Shown: positions 47,181 to 58,604 of the stretch, piece by piece
Numbering within the stretch: position 1 is the stretch's first letter
Layout of the letters: each line of letters begins with the position of its first letter
Source: Diadema setosum
Lineage: Eukaryota > Echinodermata > Echinoidea > Diadematoida > Diadematidae
Assembly: GCA_033980235.1 (NCBI GenBank)
Contig: CM067070.1
Coordinates: 29,650,627-29,714,626 of the forward strand
Length of the DNA: 64,000 bases
Direction: 5' to 3'
Position numbers and translations under genes: made by a program
The notes under the pieces: model-generated
Seen by the model: only the letters and a program-made list of their open reading frames with translations
Told to the model about the DNA's origin: nothing
Databases searched by the model: none

Positions 47181-47768
47181 GACTTACACAATTACTGTAT
47201 CTCATCCATGCAGGAATTATTTCACAGAGAATTAGAAATTTTGTTATGTACATTGTACTTCAAAAGCCTGATGCACCTCTTGCTATTTCATATCATCTGT
47301 ACAGAGATGTGTGATGGTGTTTCAAGAACTGGTCGGTACACAAATGACAAATATTGTGGGAAAAAAATTAGTGAACAAATGAAAATATTTTGTTCAGAAT
47401 ATTTGACAGATTATAACATGACAAATACAAACCTCAACTTTAGATTGTAAAAGTGAAGGTGAATAAATACATTTCTGCGAATTTGTGAAAGAGCAAATTT
47501 CTATGGTTTTCAGTTATTGAGTAATGTTTCATGAGAAAATATTGGTGAATGTCATGTACATGTATTCATGCTTGTGAAAGTGTATGTGCATGGGTGTGTT
47601 ATCCTTGGTCTTTTTTTTCTAGTGTCTATGATAATGTATGATATGCTGATGTATTGCTAATATACATGTTTTGAACGTATGTTTGACTGATTAGATGAAA
47701 TTCAGATGAATTCATTTCATTTCATATGAGTTTGTGATGCACATTTTCAATGCAGATAGGTAATGTAC
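47181..47768 (+). repeat. W repeat, copy 1 (~590 bp)
   Basis: Matches 61,206-61,793 over its whole length with few changes. One 16-base stretch (TACATTGTACTTCAAA) is present only here. It starts GACTTACACAATTACTG, has an acceptor-like CATGCAGGAATT, an AATAAATACATTT signal and a T-run, and ends AGATAGGTAATGTAC. It resembles the 3' end of a transcript-derived repeat. Short open frames differ between copies, so no protein is implied. Confidence 0.8.
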
Positions 47769-47905
47769 ACTCTAAGAAAAAAAAAGGTTCTCAAATGGTT
47801 CTCGTCGGCTCCAAAATGGTTCTTATCAGATGGTTCTCGCAAAATGGTTCCGATGAGCACCTATAAATGGTTCCCAATCGAAATGGTTCCGTTCGTCACC
47901 ATTTG
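47768..47905 (+). mobile_element. C1: partial inverted-repeat element
   Basis: Begins CACTCTAAGAAAAAAAAAGG and continues with AATGGTTCT/AATGGTTCC strings like the complete C elements at 61.9-62.8 kb. No matching right end is visible, so it looks truncated or rearranged. Confidence 0.6.
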
Positions 47906-48787
47906 CTAGTATGCGACCCAGTCCCCGAGTGTTATTTGTGGTACTCCTGCAGGTCAAGCAATATCTTTAGGTCCACTTTCATTTTTCCCCTTGCTGTATA
48001 TTCGAATGTCAGATGTAAGAATCACCAAGACTGTGGTATTGGTACAAAAATATTGTATGTGTTTCTACTGCTGTGATAATAAAAAGTACAAATTGTTTTT
48101 AATCGTAGACTAATGACTTCTCTTGGCTGCGTGCCAACTGACAGCTGCCACCATCCAATTTTAGCGCTCGATCAGATATGCGTACGCGTAAACGTACGCA
48201 TACTAGTACTGCACTGTAGGACTACTAGTACGTAACCTGCCGCGGCTATTCCAATGTAGCCCTGTGCTGCCTGCCTGTGCCTTTAGTGCAAACCTACCAC
48301 CACATATCGGCAGAGTGCCAATGCAATACCATACATGCAGCGGCAGACGGCTATAGACACTTACACAAACACATCACACCCATAACGAACGGCACCCGGT
48401 AACGTTAGACATTACTTTTGACAAAGTGGACTGGAAACGTGTCACTGTCAATTCCATTTTCGCCATGGCAGTCATCACAATTTAGGAGAAGAGGTAAGAT
48501 TTTTAGTTTTAATGTGGTTTTATCTCATTTTTAGATGACATTCGTTCGACGTTGGTACAAAATCAAGTTAGAATGTTACGTGTTAGATTCATCACTCAGT
48601 TTTCGTTTTCAGTCAGTGATTAACCTTTAACAGTTAACGGTTAGCTAGATCCTAATGTTAGATCTAATTTGATCGAAGCTGCTATCTTGTGTAATGTTTA
48701 CCAGGTACAGTAGATCCAGATCTATCAATAACATGTTAGGCTGAGCTGACACTTTACAATTAGAAATTTGGCATAGCAATGGCTCAT
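47906..48787. other. Unassigned sequence left of element B
   Basis: No coding region recognised. A GCGTACGCGTAAACGTACGC foldback lies near 48,179-48,198. A donor-like GAGGTAAGAT occurs at about 48,493, which could end a short untranslated exon. Confidence 0.4.
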
Positions 48788-49208
48788 GGGCTAGCCCTAA
48801 CCCCGTCGCGGGGCGCTGTAACACAGTAACAGCGCCCCGAAGCAACCCATGCAATTTTAGGAAGCACTCAAATGCACTGCAACACGTAAACAACTCACCG
48901 CTCAAAAGGACACTTGGATTCGCAACGAAAAGCCACATGATATAAAACCATTATTGTTGAATATTAGAGGCGACTATGTATTTCTCACCATTACCTCCGA
49001 AAACAAGACAAATAGTCATCTTTGAGACCGTCTACTCGAGATACTGTCCGTTCGCTGTTTTGAACGTATCACGCAAATATACTGATCTGCGCATGCGCAA
49101 ATGAATATTCATATTTTACGTCATCTGCCATATGTACAATGTTGCTCGTATTCGGTTCTCGGTCTCATTTAATAAAGGACACCTGTTCGTACCAATACCA
49201 CAGGTATC

Positions 49209-49400
49209 ATGGAGTTCAAAGATGCTCTAAGTGAAGTAGAGGAGGATGCAAAAAGAACTAAGTTCAAAGTGGAGCAAATAGAAATTATCGAGAACGCAGT
49301 GAAACAGAATGACACCTTCCTGTTGTCAACTGAGTTTGGCAAGAGTGCTTGCTTTGGTTTCATCACCAAATCTTGGAAGTTGGATAAAGCAGGGCTGCAC
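49209..49400 (+). pseudogene. N-terminal fragment of RecQ-like DNA helicase
   Basis: From ATG 49,209 the first ~60 residues follow the start of RecQ-type helicases: F19-K-V-E-Q23, then ENAVKQNDTFLLS, then a Walker A-like TEFGKSACF (K45, S46) at the expected spacing. The canonical PTGxGKS is altered to STEFGKS, so ATP binding is doubtful. After ~residue 62 the frame enters a T-run and no further helicase motifs follow. It is a truncated first exon or relic. RecQ-like genes of this type are common as multi-copy, transposon-linked genes in marine invertebrates, which is general knowledge and not shown here. Confidence 0.5.
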
Positions 49401-50086
49401 ACTAACCCATTTTTTTTTTTTCTGCCGGTCCAACCTGTCTCTGTCGGATCAGTAAATATCCATTTTTCCTCCCCATTTTTGTACTGGTCGGAACAGAAAA
49501 TTTACTGGTCAACAACAACCTGAAAAAGCATTAACTGGCTTGCAAATTTATTTTCATGTTTTTGTCGACAATAATAATCAATTACCTCCCCCCCCCCAAA
49601 AAAAAAAAAAGATATATTTTGCAAATAAATATTTTGTAAACTCAAGTGCCTTGTTTATGGATCATTTCCGTGAGAAGGAACAAAAAGGAATCATTTGTGA
49701 ATTGATTTGTTGATACGAAAAGGAAGTTAAAAAAAATTAAAAAAAAGAAGGGACTGAAATGCGGTTTTTAACTTTCCTCCGAAAATTTCTTCCCGTATCT
49801 TACAAGTATGCGTTCTTGAAAGTACACTGCAGGGTCGAATTTGTGATGCTTTGTACTCCTATCTCTTCTTCGTGTATAGAACCTGTCACTGCAGCAGTAT
49901 GCAGTGAAGAGATATAAGAGTTCTCATTCCATTTCATCGCTATTTTTTGTGTATATATTTCTCAGAAGTATTCTGAATGCAACTTGTGTACTGTGATACA
50001 ACTCATGGTGACATTTTTGTACATAGCTGGTATACAGTTACTTACACATGTATCTTACATACACCTGTATACCTGCAACTTGGCGT
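49401..50086. other. Unassigned interior of B
   Basis: T-runs, a C8/A12 stretch at about 49,590-49,612 and two TACTGGTC copies near 49,483-49,510. No coding motif. Confidence 0.5.
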
Positions 50087-51171
50087 TTAAAGGTCCAGTT
50101 TACCTTTGGGAGAAGTGATTTTAAAAATGTTCAAGATATCGCATTTGATGCATATGTGTAGGTCTATTGTATCACAAAACATCCTACCATATGTGACTGT
50201 GCACCTCAAAACGAACATAAAGTCGCACATACTGATTTTGCGTGAGGACTGAAAATAAGTGAAATGGGTCAACCTAGCCGAACTTGACTTTTTCATATTT
50301 TCTGAAAGAGCGGGTCTTCTTTTACATTAGGCTAAAATCTAGTATCACAAAACGGGCAGGAAAGTGTGTGTGTTTTTTTTGTGTTTTTTTTTTTGCAGTT
50401 TATTTCGAACATTTTTAGTAGAATAGTGTATAGGTGTGTCTTTAGAATCCCTTTTTAATTTCTTAAAAACCTTGTCCACACTCTTCACTTTCAACTCTAA
50501 TAACTTTTGAAAGGATCGCGCTACTGATTTGAAAGTTGGCATTAATTATGGACAGAATGTGTTAATGAGGCATGCCTAATTTCAGTTAAATCTGATAATC
50601 TCTTCATTGTTGTTACTCTGGTGGTTTACTTCCTGTTTTTTGTCCCATTCATCGCACAGCCAGCACGGTTTGGTAAAGTCTAAAAATTAAGCGCTTGAAT
50701 AGACACTGCATTCTTCAGAGCCTCTTTTCTCAATTCATGCTTTTCCTGAGTTTGTGCTTTCTTTCCAATATCTAGATAGGTTAGGAGAGTCCATTTGATT
50801 TGAGTTATACATCATTTTAAAGCTTAAAGTCTGCTCTTTCAGAATATGGTCTTAACTAAAAATTCTTGTCTGGCGACTTTTTGTTTGTTTTGAGGTGCAG
50901 GGTCACATATGAAGTTTTCGCAATAAGACCTAAAATATATGGAGATATCAGTATTTTTCTCAATAAACCATAACTGTAGACGGTTTGATCTGGAAGAATT
51001 CTTATTATAACTATTGTTCACATTTTATGTATTTAACAATACTTAACAACCATTTTAGGGATTCAAATTTTTACAGTGATTGTTTCTATCCCTAACTCAC
51101 ATTTGAGAACTATTCCTAAGCACTAATGCTGGGTTTCTGTTTCATCTGCAAATGGTAAATTATGCCTTTAA
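50087..51171. mobile_element. O: old transposon with TTAA target duplication, split by N1
   Basis: TTAA at 50,087-50,090 and 51,168-51,171 flank imperfect inverted ends (AGGTCCAGTTTACCTTTG against CAAATGGTAAATTATGCCT). Without the nested N1 it is only ~360 bp. TTAA duplications are known for piggyBac and Kolobok elements, but the ends are too diverged to choose. Confidence 0.5.
50193..50906 (+). mobile_element. N1: 714-bp inverted-repeat transposon
   Basis: Ends GTGACTGTGCACCTCAAAAC and complement of GTGACCCTGCACCTCAAAAC, flanked by ATAT on both sides (50,189-50,192; 50,907-50,910). It shares the GTGACCC tip and 4-bp duplication with M. Inverted relatives are at 63,215 and (end only) 59,751. 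No transposase. Confidence 0.8.
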
Positions 51172-52201
51172 TATGAAGCTTGCAGCACTGCCCCCACAGC
51201 CCCTATTGTTAATTTCTATGCCTGTCCAGCCTCTATTATGTATAGGAGTTGGACGCTTGGGCCCTATCTTAGTCATAAACTTAACCTCCCAAGCACACAA
51301 CAAAGGCCCCTTTCAAATTGTGTAGTCCCCTATTGTTTGAACCCAACTTCTGCTGGTAGCCTTGGCGTGGGAACCAAGTTAGCTTTTGCAACATCTTGAG
51401 CTTGGAAAGCCAGCAAGAAAGCCAAACTAGTCAGTATCATGTTCGATCATCGTTGAGAAAGCATCTCATATCTAGTACCTCGTATCTCGTGTCTCGTATC
51501 TTCGAAGTTCGTTCCTTCGTTCCATAACCAGTTTCAACAGTTCAGAGCCTCCAATTGGTAAGAACAGTTCTTTATTTCAGTATAAGGTGATTTGTATTTA
51601 GTAATTTCAATAACCAAAATTATTCTAGCATTTCTGAACTCAATTCTTGGAAGCTTTCTTGCTCATCAGCAGAGTTATAATTGAAATCAGTTTTTACAAA
51701 TGTATAAGATTAATGTACATTGTAGGCTGAATAACTATGCTTAATTTCTCATCAACTCTGAGTTCATTACAAAAGATAAGATTTTCATGTTATTGCTAGT
51801 TACTTTCTGTAATGCTGTTTCCCTTTATTTCTCTGATTTTAGTAACTCAAATGATAGTCTAAAGGTCATATGCAGTGTTGGAATAATATGTTCGCATGTG
51901 TGTATTTACTGTATTATAGATTAACAGTCTAGTAAAACAGATAGAGCTGTACTTGTTTTATCATTTTATGAATTGTAATGCTCAGTAATATTTAAGGCTT
52001 AAGAAATAATCTACATTTCACTATTCGGATATGTACATGTGGGTTTGATTTGGTTTTATATCTGTTATGTTCAGTGAATGCGCATCTGTTGACCTTAGTA
52101 TAAGGAGAGTTATTTGTAAGCACTTTTCTTTAATATCACACGCACTTAGTCGCTGTTATGAATTTGTTTTCCTTGTAATATTGTTCGTTGATTAGCATAC
52201 T
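51172..52201. other. Unassigned interior of B
   Basis: About 1 kb without a coding signal. A short run of CTCGTATCTCGTGTCTCGTATC near 51,475-51,500 is the only local repetition. Confidence 0.5.
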
Positions 52202-52205
52202 AAAT

Positions 52206-52966
52206 GTGACCCGCCACAACAAAAAGGTCCTAAAGTCGCGCACGGTCGTAGCCGTGAAAATCGAGTTTGAAGTCAGAGCATCATAATTTGTCAAAACTTA
52301 CGATTTTCTGATTTTGGCATATTATTGGAGTCTGACATGTCTTCTATCATCTGTCGAAATTTTGAAGCAAAATGATGAAAGGAAAGTACAAAAAATAGCG
52401 TTTTTCTGGGCCATGTTTTTGGCGTTTCAACGAAGCAGAAACCGGTTCGAAAATAATTTGGATTGAGCGCCACAGATAGGTTCCGCCCATAACAACGACC
52501 GGAGTGATCTCATTGGTCAGTTTGCTGCTTGCCGCTAACCGAAGCGTGAAGCTCGCACACTGCCAAGTCGACTGGTCCGTGCGGGCGGGGTGCGCTATGC
52601 CCAACCGCTTCTCCTGGCATCCTGGTCACTGATTGGTCGGTGAGGAGACCGCCGACGCTGTGCTTGAATGGGCATTTCGGGGGTTGCTAGGGTTTACCTT
52701 CTATTGTCCCGAGGTGAAAATTGACTAGCGTGTCCCTTGATCGCGATTGCGTCGCAAGGAAAACTTTTAGGGCGCTTTTCTCGAAACAGTGATTTCCCAT
52801 ACGTCTCGACATGCTCTCTTTTAAACGTCGATATCTCCGCAGCCGATTATTTTTATAATTATTGTTATATATCAATTTAAAGCAGAAAGATTAGGGAATT
52901 TTGTCATGCATTTTTCAAATAATCGACCTCACCCGACTTTAGGATCATTTTGTTGTAGCGGGTCAC
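52206..52966 (+). mobile_element. M4: 761-bp M-family transposon inside B
   Basis: GTGACCCGC...GCGGGTCAC ends flanked by AAAT (52,202-52,205 and 52,967-52,970). A third distinct site with a 4-bp duplication, in the same orientation as M1 and moderately diverged from it. Confidence 0.85.
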
Positions 52967-53329
52967 AAATGTTCGCTTTATTTGTTCTATTCTTCTTGCA
53001 GTATTTTATCTACTCTACTTCTACATGGGAGATTTGGATTCCAATAAATTCGTTTTCGCAAATTCATTTCTCTCTGTTCGGAATAAATTCTGTTCGAGTG
53101 CTATCGTTCTTCGAACTCGACCGAAACTCTTCACTTAGCAACTCGTGTTAAGTGAGGCAGCCACAGAACCATTTTAAAAGAATTGAATGTTTGTGAATCA
53201 AAGGGTTAAATGATTATGAACAAAATCAGATTGTATCAAATGCGTTTGTGACCTTTTTGTCAACATCGGCGCACGTAGAGTAACACGCGTTACTTAAGTT
53301 GCTGCGCTTTTCACATTTTTGGTGCTCAG
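52967..53329. other. Unassigned interior of B
   Basis: A frame is open from 52,906 to 53,151 but starts inside M4 and shows no motif. No other feature. Confidence 0.5.
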
Positions 53330-54757
53330 CTGGATTGTAATGATTATATGAATTATTTTTGCTGTATAGTATTTTCTGATGCACGTGCCAGAAGGGGTTC
53401 TTTATTTTTTCTCCCGATAATCTTTTCGCATTTGTGCATGCGCTCTTGAAAGGTATATACGGCAGCATACGGCATCAGGGTCAAATTCACGATCCTTTTT
53501 TGCGCTTATTTCTACCTCAAATATCAGCGGGATTGTGACGATTTCATGAACTTTACTTCGGATCACTGTTCGGATGTAATCTGTTGTGATGAACACACCA
53601 GAATGGTTGACAATGCGCCCTTTATTTTGCTCCGATGATTAGAAGAAATGATACGGCCGAATTCATGATTCTTTTTGCACCTCTTGTTCTCCTCAAACTT
53701 CAACGGGATTGTGATGATTTCATGAATCATTTCGGCTGTAATTTTTATAATGCACGCGCCAAAAGAGGTTTAAAATGTGTCTTATTTTTCTCCCGAATTT
53801 GTGCATGCGGTATGCGTTTTTGACAGATACACAGCATGCAGGGCCAAATTCACGATCCTTTTTGCGCCTATTGTTTCCTCAAATTTCAACGGGATTGCCA
53901 TGATTTCATGGATTATTATTCGGCTATAATCTTAATGATTCACGTGCCAAGAGGGGTTGAAAATGTGTTCTTTAGTTTACCCCGATAAAATCTTCGAATT
54001 TCGTAAATGCGTTCTTGAAAGATCATAACACGGCCGAATTCATGATCCTGTTTGCGCCTATCAATTTAATATCAGCGGGATTGTGACGATTTCATGAATT
54101 CTTACGGCGTAAATGCGCGTCCTCTCGGATTAGAAGGTATTCACGGCCGATTTTATGATTCGTTTTGCGCTTATATTGTCTCCTCAAACTTTAACGGCAT
54201 CGCGGAGATTTTATGAATTATTTCGGCTCTAATCTTTTGTGATGCACACACCAGAAGGGTTGGAAAAACATTCTTTATTTTTCTCCCGAAAATCTCTTCG
54301 GAATTATTCATGCGTTTTTTGAAAGACAGTATTCAGGGCCGAATTCGATATCCTTCTTGCGCCTATCATTTCCTCAAATTTCAACGGGATTGCCATGATT
54401 TGATATTCGGCTGTAATCTTTATGATGCACCACCAGAAGGGGTTGAAAATGTGTCTTTTATTTTTCCCCCAATAATCTATTCGCACTATTCGAATATCAC
54501 GATTTTTTTTTTTTGCGCCTATTTCTATACCTCAGATATCAGCAGGATTGCGATGATTTCGTGAATTCTTTCGGCTGTAATCTGTTGTGATGCACGCACA
54601 AGAAGGATGGAAAGTATTTTTTTTTTCCCGATAATTTCTTCGCATTTCTGCATGCGTTTTTCATAACCAACATGGCATGCAGGACCGAATTCAAGATCCT
54701 TTTCGCGCCTACTGTTTCCGCAAATTTCAACAGGACTGCGATGATTTTATGATTTTT
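53330..54757 (+). repeat. ~175-bp tandem satellite, about eight units
   Basis: Units recognisable by AACGGGATTGTGATGATTTCATGAAT, then CGGCTGTAATCTTTATGATGCAC, CCAGAAGGGGTT, TCTCCCGA, GTGCATGCGTTC and CACGATCCTTTTTGCGCC. Unit starts near 53,534, 53,708, 53,895, 54,076, 54,199, 54,388, 54,552 and 54,738, so spacing varies 125-190 bases. A further unit lies at about 56,765-56,880 beyond element G, which therefore inserted into the array. Confidence 0.85.
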
Positions 54758-56742
54758 ATGCCTCCGCCACGTAGTGGTGCCGGAGGCATTATGTTTTCGG
54801 GTTGTCCGTCCGTCCGTACGTCCGTACGTCCGTACGTACGTCCGTACGTACGTCCGTCCGCTTTCGTTTACGCGATAACTTGAGTAATATTTACTGGAAT
54901 TTTACCAAACTTGGTCCAAGTATGAAGTATGATGGGGCAATGATTTGATTAGATTTTAGGTGAAATCGGCTAAAGGTCAAAGGTCAAAGGTCAAGGTCAA
55001 ATCATGAAATTTATCCGTTTACGCAATAACTCAAGACTGTGTGGAGCAAATTTCACCAAACTTTGTTGGAGGATGATGTATGATGGGACAATTACTTGAT
55101 TTGTTTTTCAGTGAAATCGGACAGAGGTCAAAGGTCAAAGATCAAGGTCAAATCCTAAAATTTATCTGTTTTCGTGATAACTCAAAACTGGATGAAGCAG
55201 CTTTCACCAAACTTGGTCCAAGGATGATGTATGATGGGACAATTAGTTGAGTAGATTTTAGTGACATTGACAAGAGGTCAAAGGTCAAAAGGTCAAGGTC
55301 GAATGCTAAAAATGTTGCTATTTCCCCCATATCTATGCAATGCCTGCAGTTATTTTCTTGAAACTTAGTGTAGACATGTACTACTGCATAAAGATTCTCC
55401 AGAGAGAGTTTCATGTCATAAGGTCAAAGGTCAAAAGGTCAAAGGTTAGGTGAAGATGTTGCCATATCACTTTTCTCACAAATGGTTCAATGTATCTTCA
55501 TTGAACTTGGTACATATGCATGTACTGACTGGCAGGGAATATCTAGGGAATTTAGGGGTCATGGGTCAATAGTCAGGTTTCAAAGGTCAAGGTCCTTCTC
55601 AAAACGTTACTATTTCCCTTATATCGTCGCCGGTCACACGAACCGACGAATCCCTCAGGTTTGCGTAAGAATGACAATTCGAGAAAAACGCGTTTGAAGT
55701 TAGCCCATTTTTGGCTTATGGTTGCTACACTTTCATGTCTATAATTTCCAATTATTTTTGTAGTACACCAGACTTCAATTCTTGCTCTAACTTGTGAAGT
55801 TTTTATCGAATTGTATTGTTAACAAATAAGCGGGAAATCGTCAAACAGCTGCATGCATGTATTTTCGGTCTGCAAAGAACGTTGTCATTTTCCATGTGTG
55901 TCCATATGTACATGTACATTGAGCGTTGTCATTGTCAACACATGTATTACATAGTACGCGCACTATGCGCGTGGCCAATGAACTGTTGAATCTCAAAAAC
56001 AACACGCAAGTCAATGCGCACTGATTCGTCGGTTCGGTGACCGCGCGTACCAGTACGCGCGGTCACCGAACCGTCGAATCGCCTGACTGTTTAACACACG
56101 CGTCTATGGGGAAAACAAATGATTTTCACAAATGGAATTACATACCTCTACAAAAGTGATAACTACGCAAAAATTACACCGAATTACACACTGAGAATTT
56201 CAGAATATGTAGTATGGAATGTCTACTATCGAAATGATTGAAAATCTCAAAATCGAAAATTTGACGCAAAATCGAGTGATTCGTCGGTTCGTGTGACCGG
56301 CGACGATATACGCCTGTACTAGTATATGCAATGATTATTTTTAAAATTTAATATATGTACATGTATTACTTAATGGAGATTCTCTTGGAAATTTCCAGCC
56401 AGAAGGTCAAAGGTCAAAGGTTAGGTTTAAATGAAAAAAAGTATATATTTTGTACTGGTAATTACACTCTTTCTTCATATCTTGAAAATTATACTCAATG
56501 CATAAACTTATAATAAGGTCGGTCAGAAGTCAAGTAAAAATTTCCAATTCCCCAAATATGTGTACCTGAACTCTTTAATAGACAATTATAGCAAACCCAG
56601 TTCGTGGAAAGTGAACATTTAAGATATTTCTGATAAACCTGTTATTTCGATATTTTGCCAGTTATGTGAAACTGTCATCACACATTGTGAAGACATTGTA
56701 CTATACACCTATTGGGAGAATCATGCATTATGGCGGAGGCAT
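54758..56742 (+). mobile_element. G: ATGCCTCCGCC-ended element with GGTCAAAGGTCA subrepeats
   Basis: Left tip ATGCCTCCGCCACG folds into a 9-bp hairpin (54,758-54,766 with 54,781-54,789). The inverted tip TGGCGGAGGCAT lies at 56,731-56,742. A GTCC/GTAC run (54,806-54,860) is followed by three or four ~145-bp subrepeats (GATAACTCAA..., CACCAAACTTGG, GATGATGTATGATGGG, AGGTCAAAGGTCAAAGGTCA) to about 55,620. S is nested inside. Non-coding. It resembles dispersed hairpin-headed repeats of marine invertebrates. Confidence 0.7.
55625..56305. mobile_element. S: 681-bp inverted-repeat element with duplicated internal tip
   Basis: 28-base inverted ends starting CGTCGCCGGTCACACGAACC, flanked by ATAT on both sides (55,621-55,624; 56,306-56,309). 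Mid-element, a second pair of such tips lies back to back as a 28-bp foldback with one mismatch (56,023-56,050 with 56,053-56,080), reading CGGTGACCGCGCGTAC in place of the outer tip. It sits inside G, interrupting its CTATTTCCC...ATATC stretch. Confidence 0.8.
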
Positions 56743-58340
56743 CAGTCGCCGTAGCGACATTTCTAGTTTTTATTTTTTTATTCTCGTCACATTTTGTGCA
56801 TGCGTTCTTGAAAGGTACACAACAGGACAAATTTCGTTATCCCTTTTGTGCCTATCTCCATTATGAGACCATTCTGAAGGAATGAAATGAAAACAAACGC
56901 AATCAGGTCTTTATACTGCTGTAATTTTTTCAATTTTTCTGAAAATCTGCACAAGTAAACTCGTTCTATCATGTCATCTGCCACGCTGCTGCAAAGCCGG
57001 GATCGGATCATGGGTTAAAAAAAGGCATGAGTGAAATGACCACAGAAATGCGTGCGCCTCTACGAATACATACTCCTTGTCTGATGGCATGACCGCCGAT
57101 CGCAAGCAAACGAACGATGTAAACGCGTTGGGGAATACCGGCATGCATTTCAGCAGTATTGTACATACACGTATGTATAAGGCTTAAAAGGGTATTGATC
57201 AAGCAAGACAACATTAAAAAAAAAAAGCCATGGGGAGCAATGGAATACAATCCCAATGACCATGTGGATGGATCTGAAAGGGTTAATTTCTAGTTTTTCA
57301 TTAACCAATCCATTATGCCTTTAAGATGAAAGCCAATCTAAAATTTTATCAATTTCACGACAATGATAAAAAAATCCAGCAGAACAGTGCAAAAATGATA
57401 AAATCGGATAAAAAATAAGGAAGTTATGACATTTGAAATTTCAAAAATTTTCAGAAGACACTTCTTGTCCCATTGCTATGAATGAATGAATGAATGAATG
57501 AATGAAAATGAATGAATACTCAAGAGTCAATTTTATTGATCTGTATGTCACAGTACATAGAAATTTAGCTTCCAATTCTTCCAACTTGTTACACACAATA
57601 ATTATGAAACACACACGCACGCAGATACACACAATCAAACAGAAAGTGACAAGCCTGACAGAAAAGGAAAGACAGGAAGGATCTCCTCTCATACGATAGA
57701 GTAAGTCTTTTTTTTTTTTTTGGGGGGGGGAAGGTCTCTCAATAAATAATCAAACAATTCTCAACTATTGGAAATAAACAAAACATGTATGTAACAGAAG
57801 TGTATTCAATTCAAATCACAGTAGAAAATAAACATGAAGCAAAAATGAATATGAGTCCCCAAGAAGCAGAGCTTGTGAGTGGAGCCCATTGTGAATGTAC
57901 AACATTAAAACTATAATGTGCAGTGTAAAAGGAAACTTGATCTATAGATGAGACATCTGGGGCATTGCCTCTGCAGACTGGGGAAAAAATAAAAAACAAA
58001 ACAAAACATACCCTCTATCATGAAAATCACCTGTTATTTTCTTAATCTTTCACATCTCCAGATGTTCATTATGTGTGCACTTCCTTTATTGCAAATAAAT
58101 AATGAACCACACATTCGAAATGCGCTTTAAAAACGAAATAAATAAGTGCCGGTAGGCCCGATAGTAAATCATCGCCCAGCATGCATTCTATTTGTTACGT
58201 CTCATGAATATTCATTTCAGTTCTCAGCGAGCCGTCCAGTTTTTTTTCCGCACGCATACATTGCGTATTACAGTATGTGCTACGTTTTATCCATATTAGC
58301 GCATGCGCTGTGTAAGTCGTACTACAATACGAAATGCGGT
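56743..58340. other. Unassigned right part of B with microsatellite
   Basis: Contains the last satellite unit (56,765-56,880), an (ATGA)n run at 57,479-57,518 and a T13/G8 run near 57,708-57,730. Short frames on both strands have no motif. A CpG-richer segment begins near 58,200. Confidence 0.5.
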
Positions 58341-58345
58341 AGGAC

Positions 58346-58430
58346 TATAAAAACCTCGGATAAACTCTTTCACAGGGCTCTCAAAACAGATCATATTGTA
58401 AATCGACTTCGCCTGCCGTGATTGTAAGTA
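58346..58430 (+). promoter_or_regulatory. Candidate TATA promoter and 5' exon near right end of B
   Basis: TATAAAAA at 58,346-58,353 follows a GCGCATGCGC (NRF-1-type) site near 58,300. About 75 bases downstream, CGTGATT is followed by the splice donor GTAAGTATC (58,424). Together these look like a small untranslated first exon pointing out of B toward 58.6 kb. No coding exon found downstream. Confidence 0.35.
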
Positions 58431-58604
58431 TCTTATCTAAGAGTAAGGCTACTAATTTCAGTATAAAACCCTCTATTTTGGTCTCTGGTCACGTAAATCC
58501 TTAGCCATATCAGGCGCTTCCGTGACAGGTATAGGTTTGCTGTGCGACCCCTTTACGGTACGTATTTGTCCGTATGGGGTCGCTGCTGCGGTTAGGGCTA
58601 GCCC

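Larger units (their letters stand above)
48788..58604. mobile_element. B: 9.8 kb transposable element with 10-bp target duplication
   Basis: The element runs 48,798-58,594 between identical GGGCTAGCCC sequences (48,788-48,797 and 58,595-58,604). The left end TAACCCCGTCGCGGGGCGCT and right end GGGGTCGCTGCTGCGGTTA are exactly the two ends joined in the 77-bp element at 3,080. Each end forms a hairpin: left GGGGCGCTGT with ACAGCGCCCC (48,809-48,837), right GCGACCCC with GGGGTCGC around 58,553-58,583. Inside are a RecQ-like helicase fragment and nested elements O, N1, M4, G and S plus a satellite. No transposase recognised. Superfamily unknown. Confidence 0.65.
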
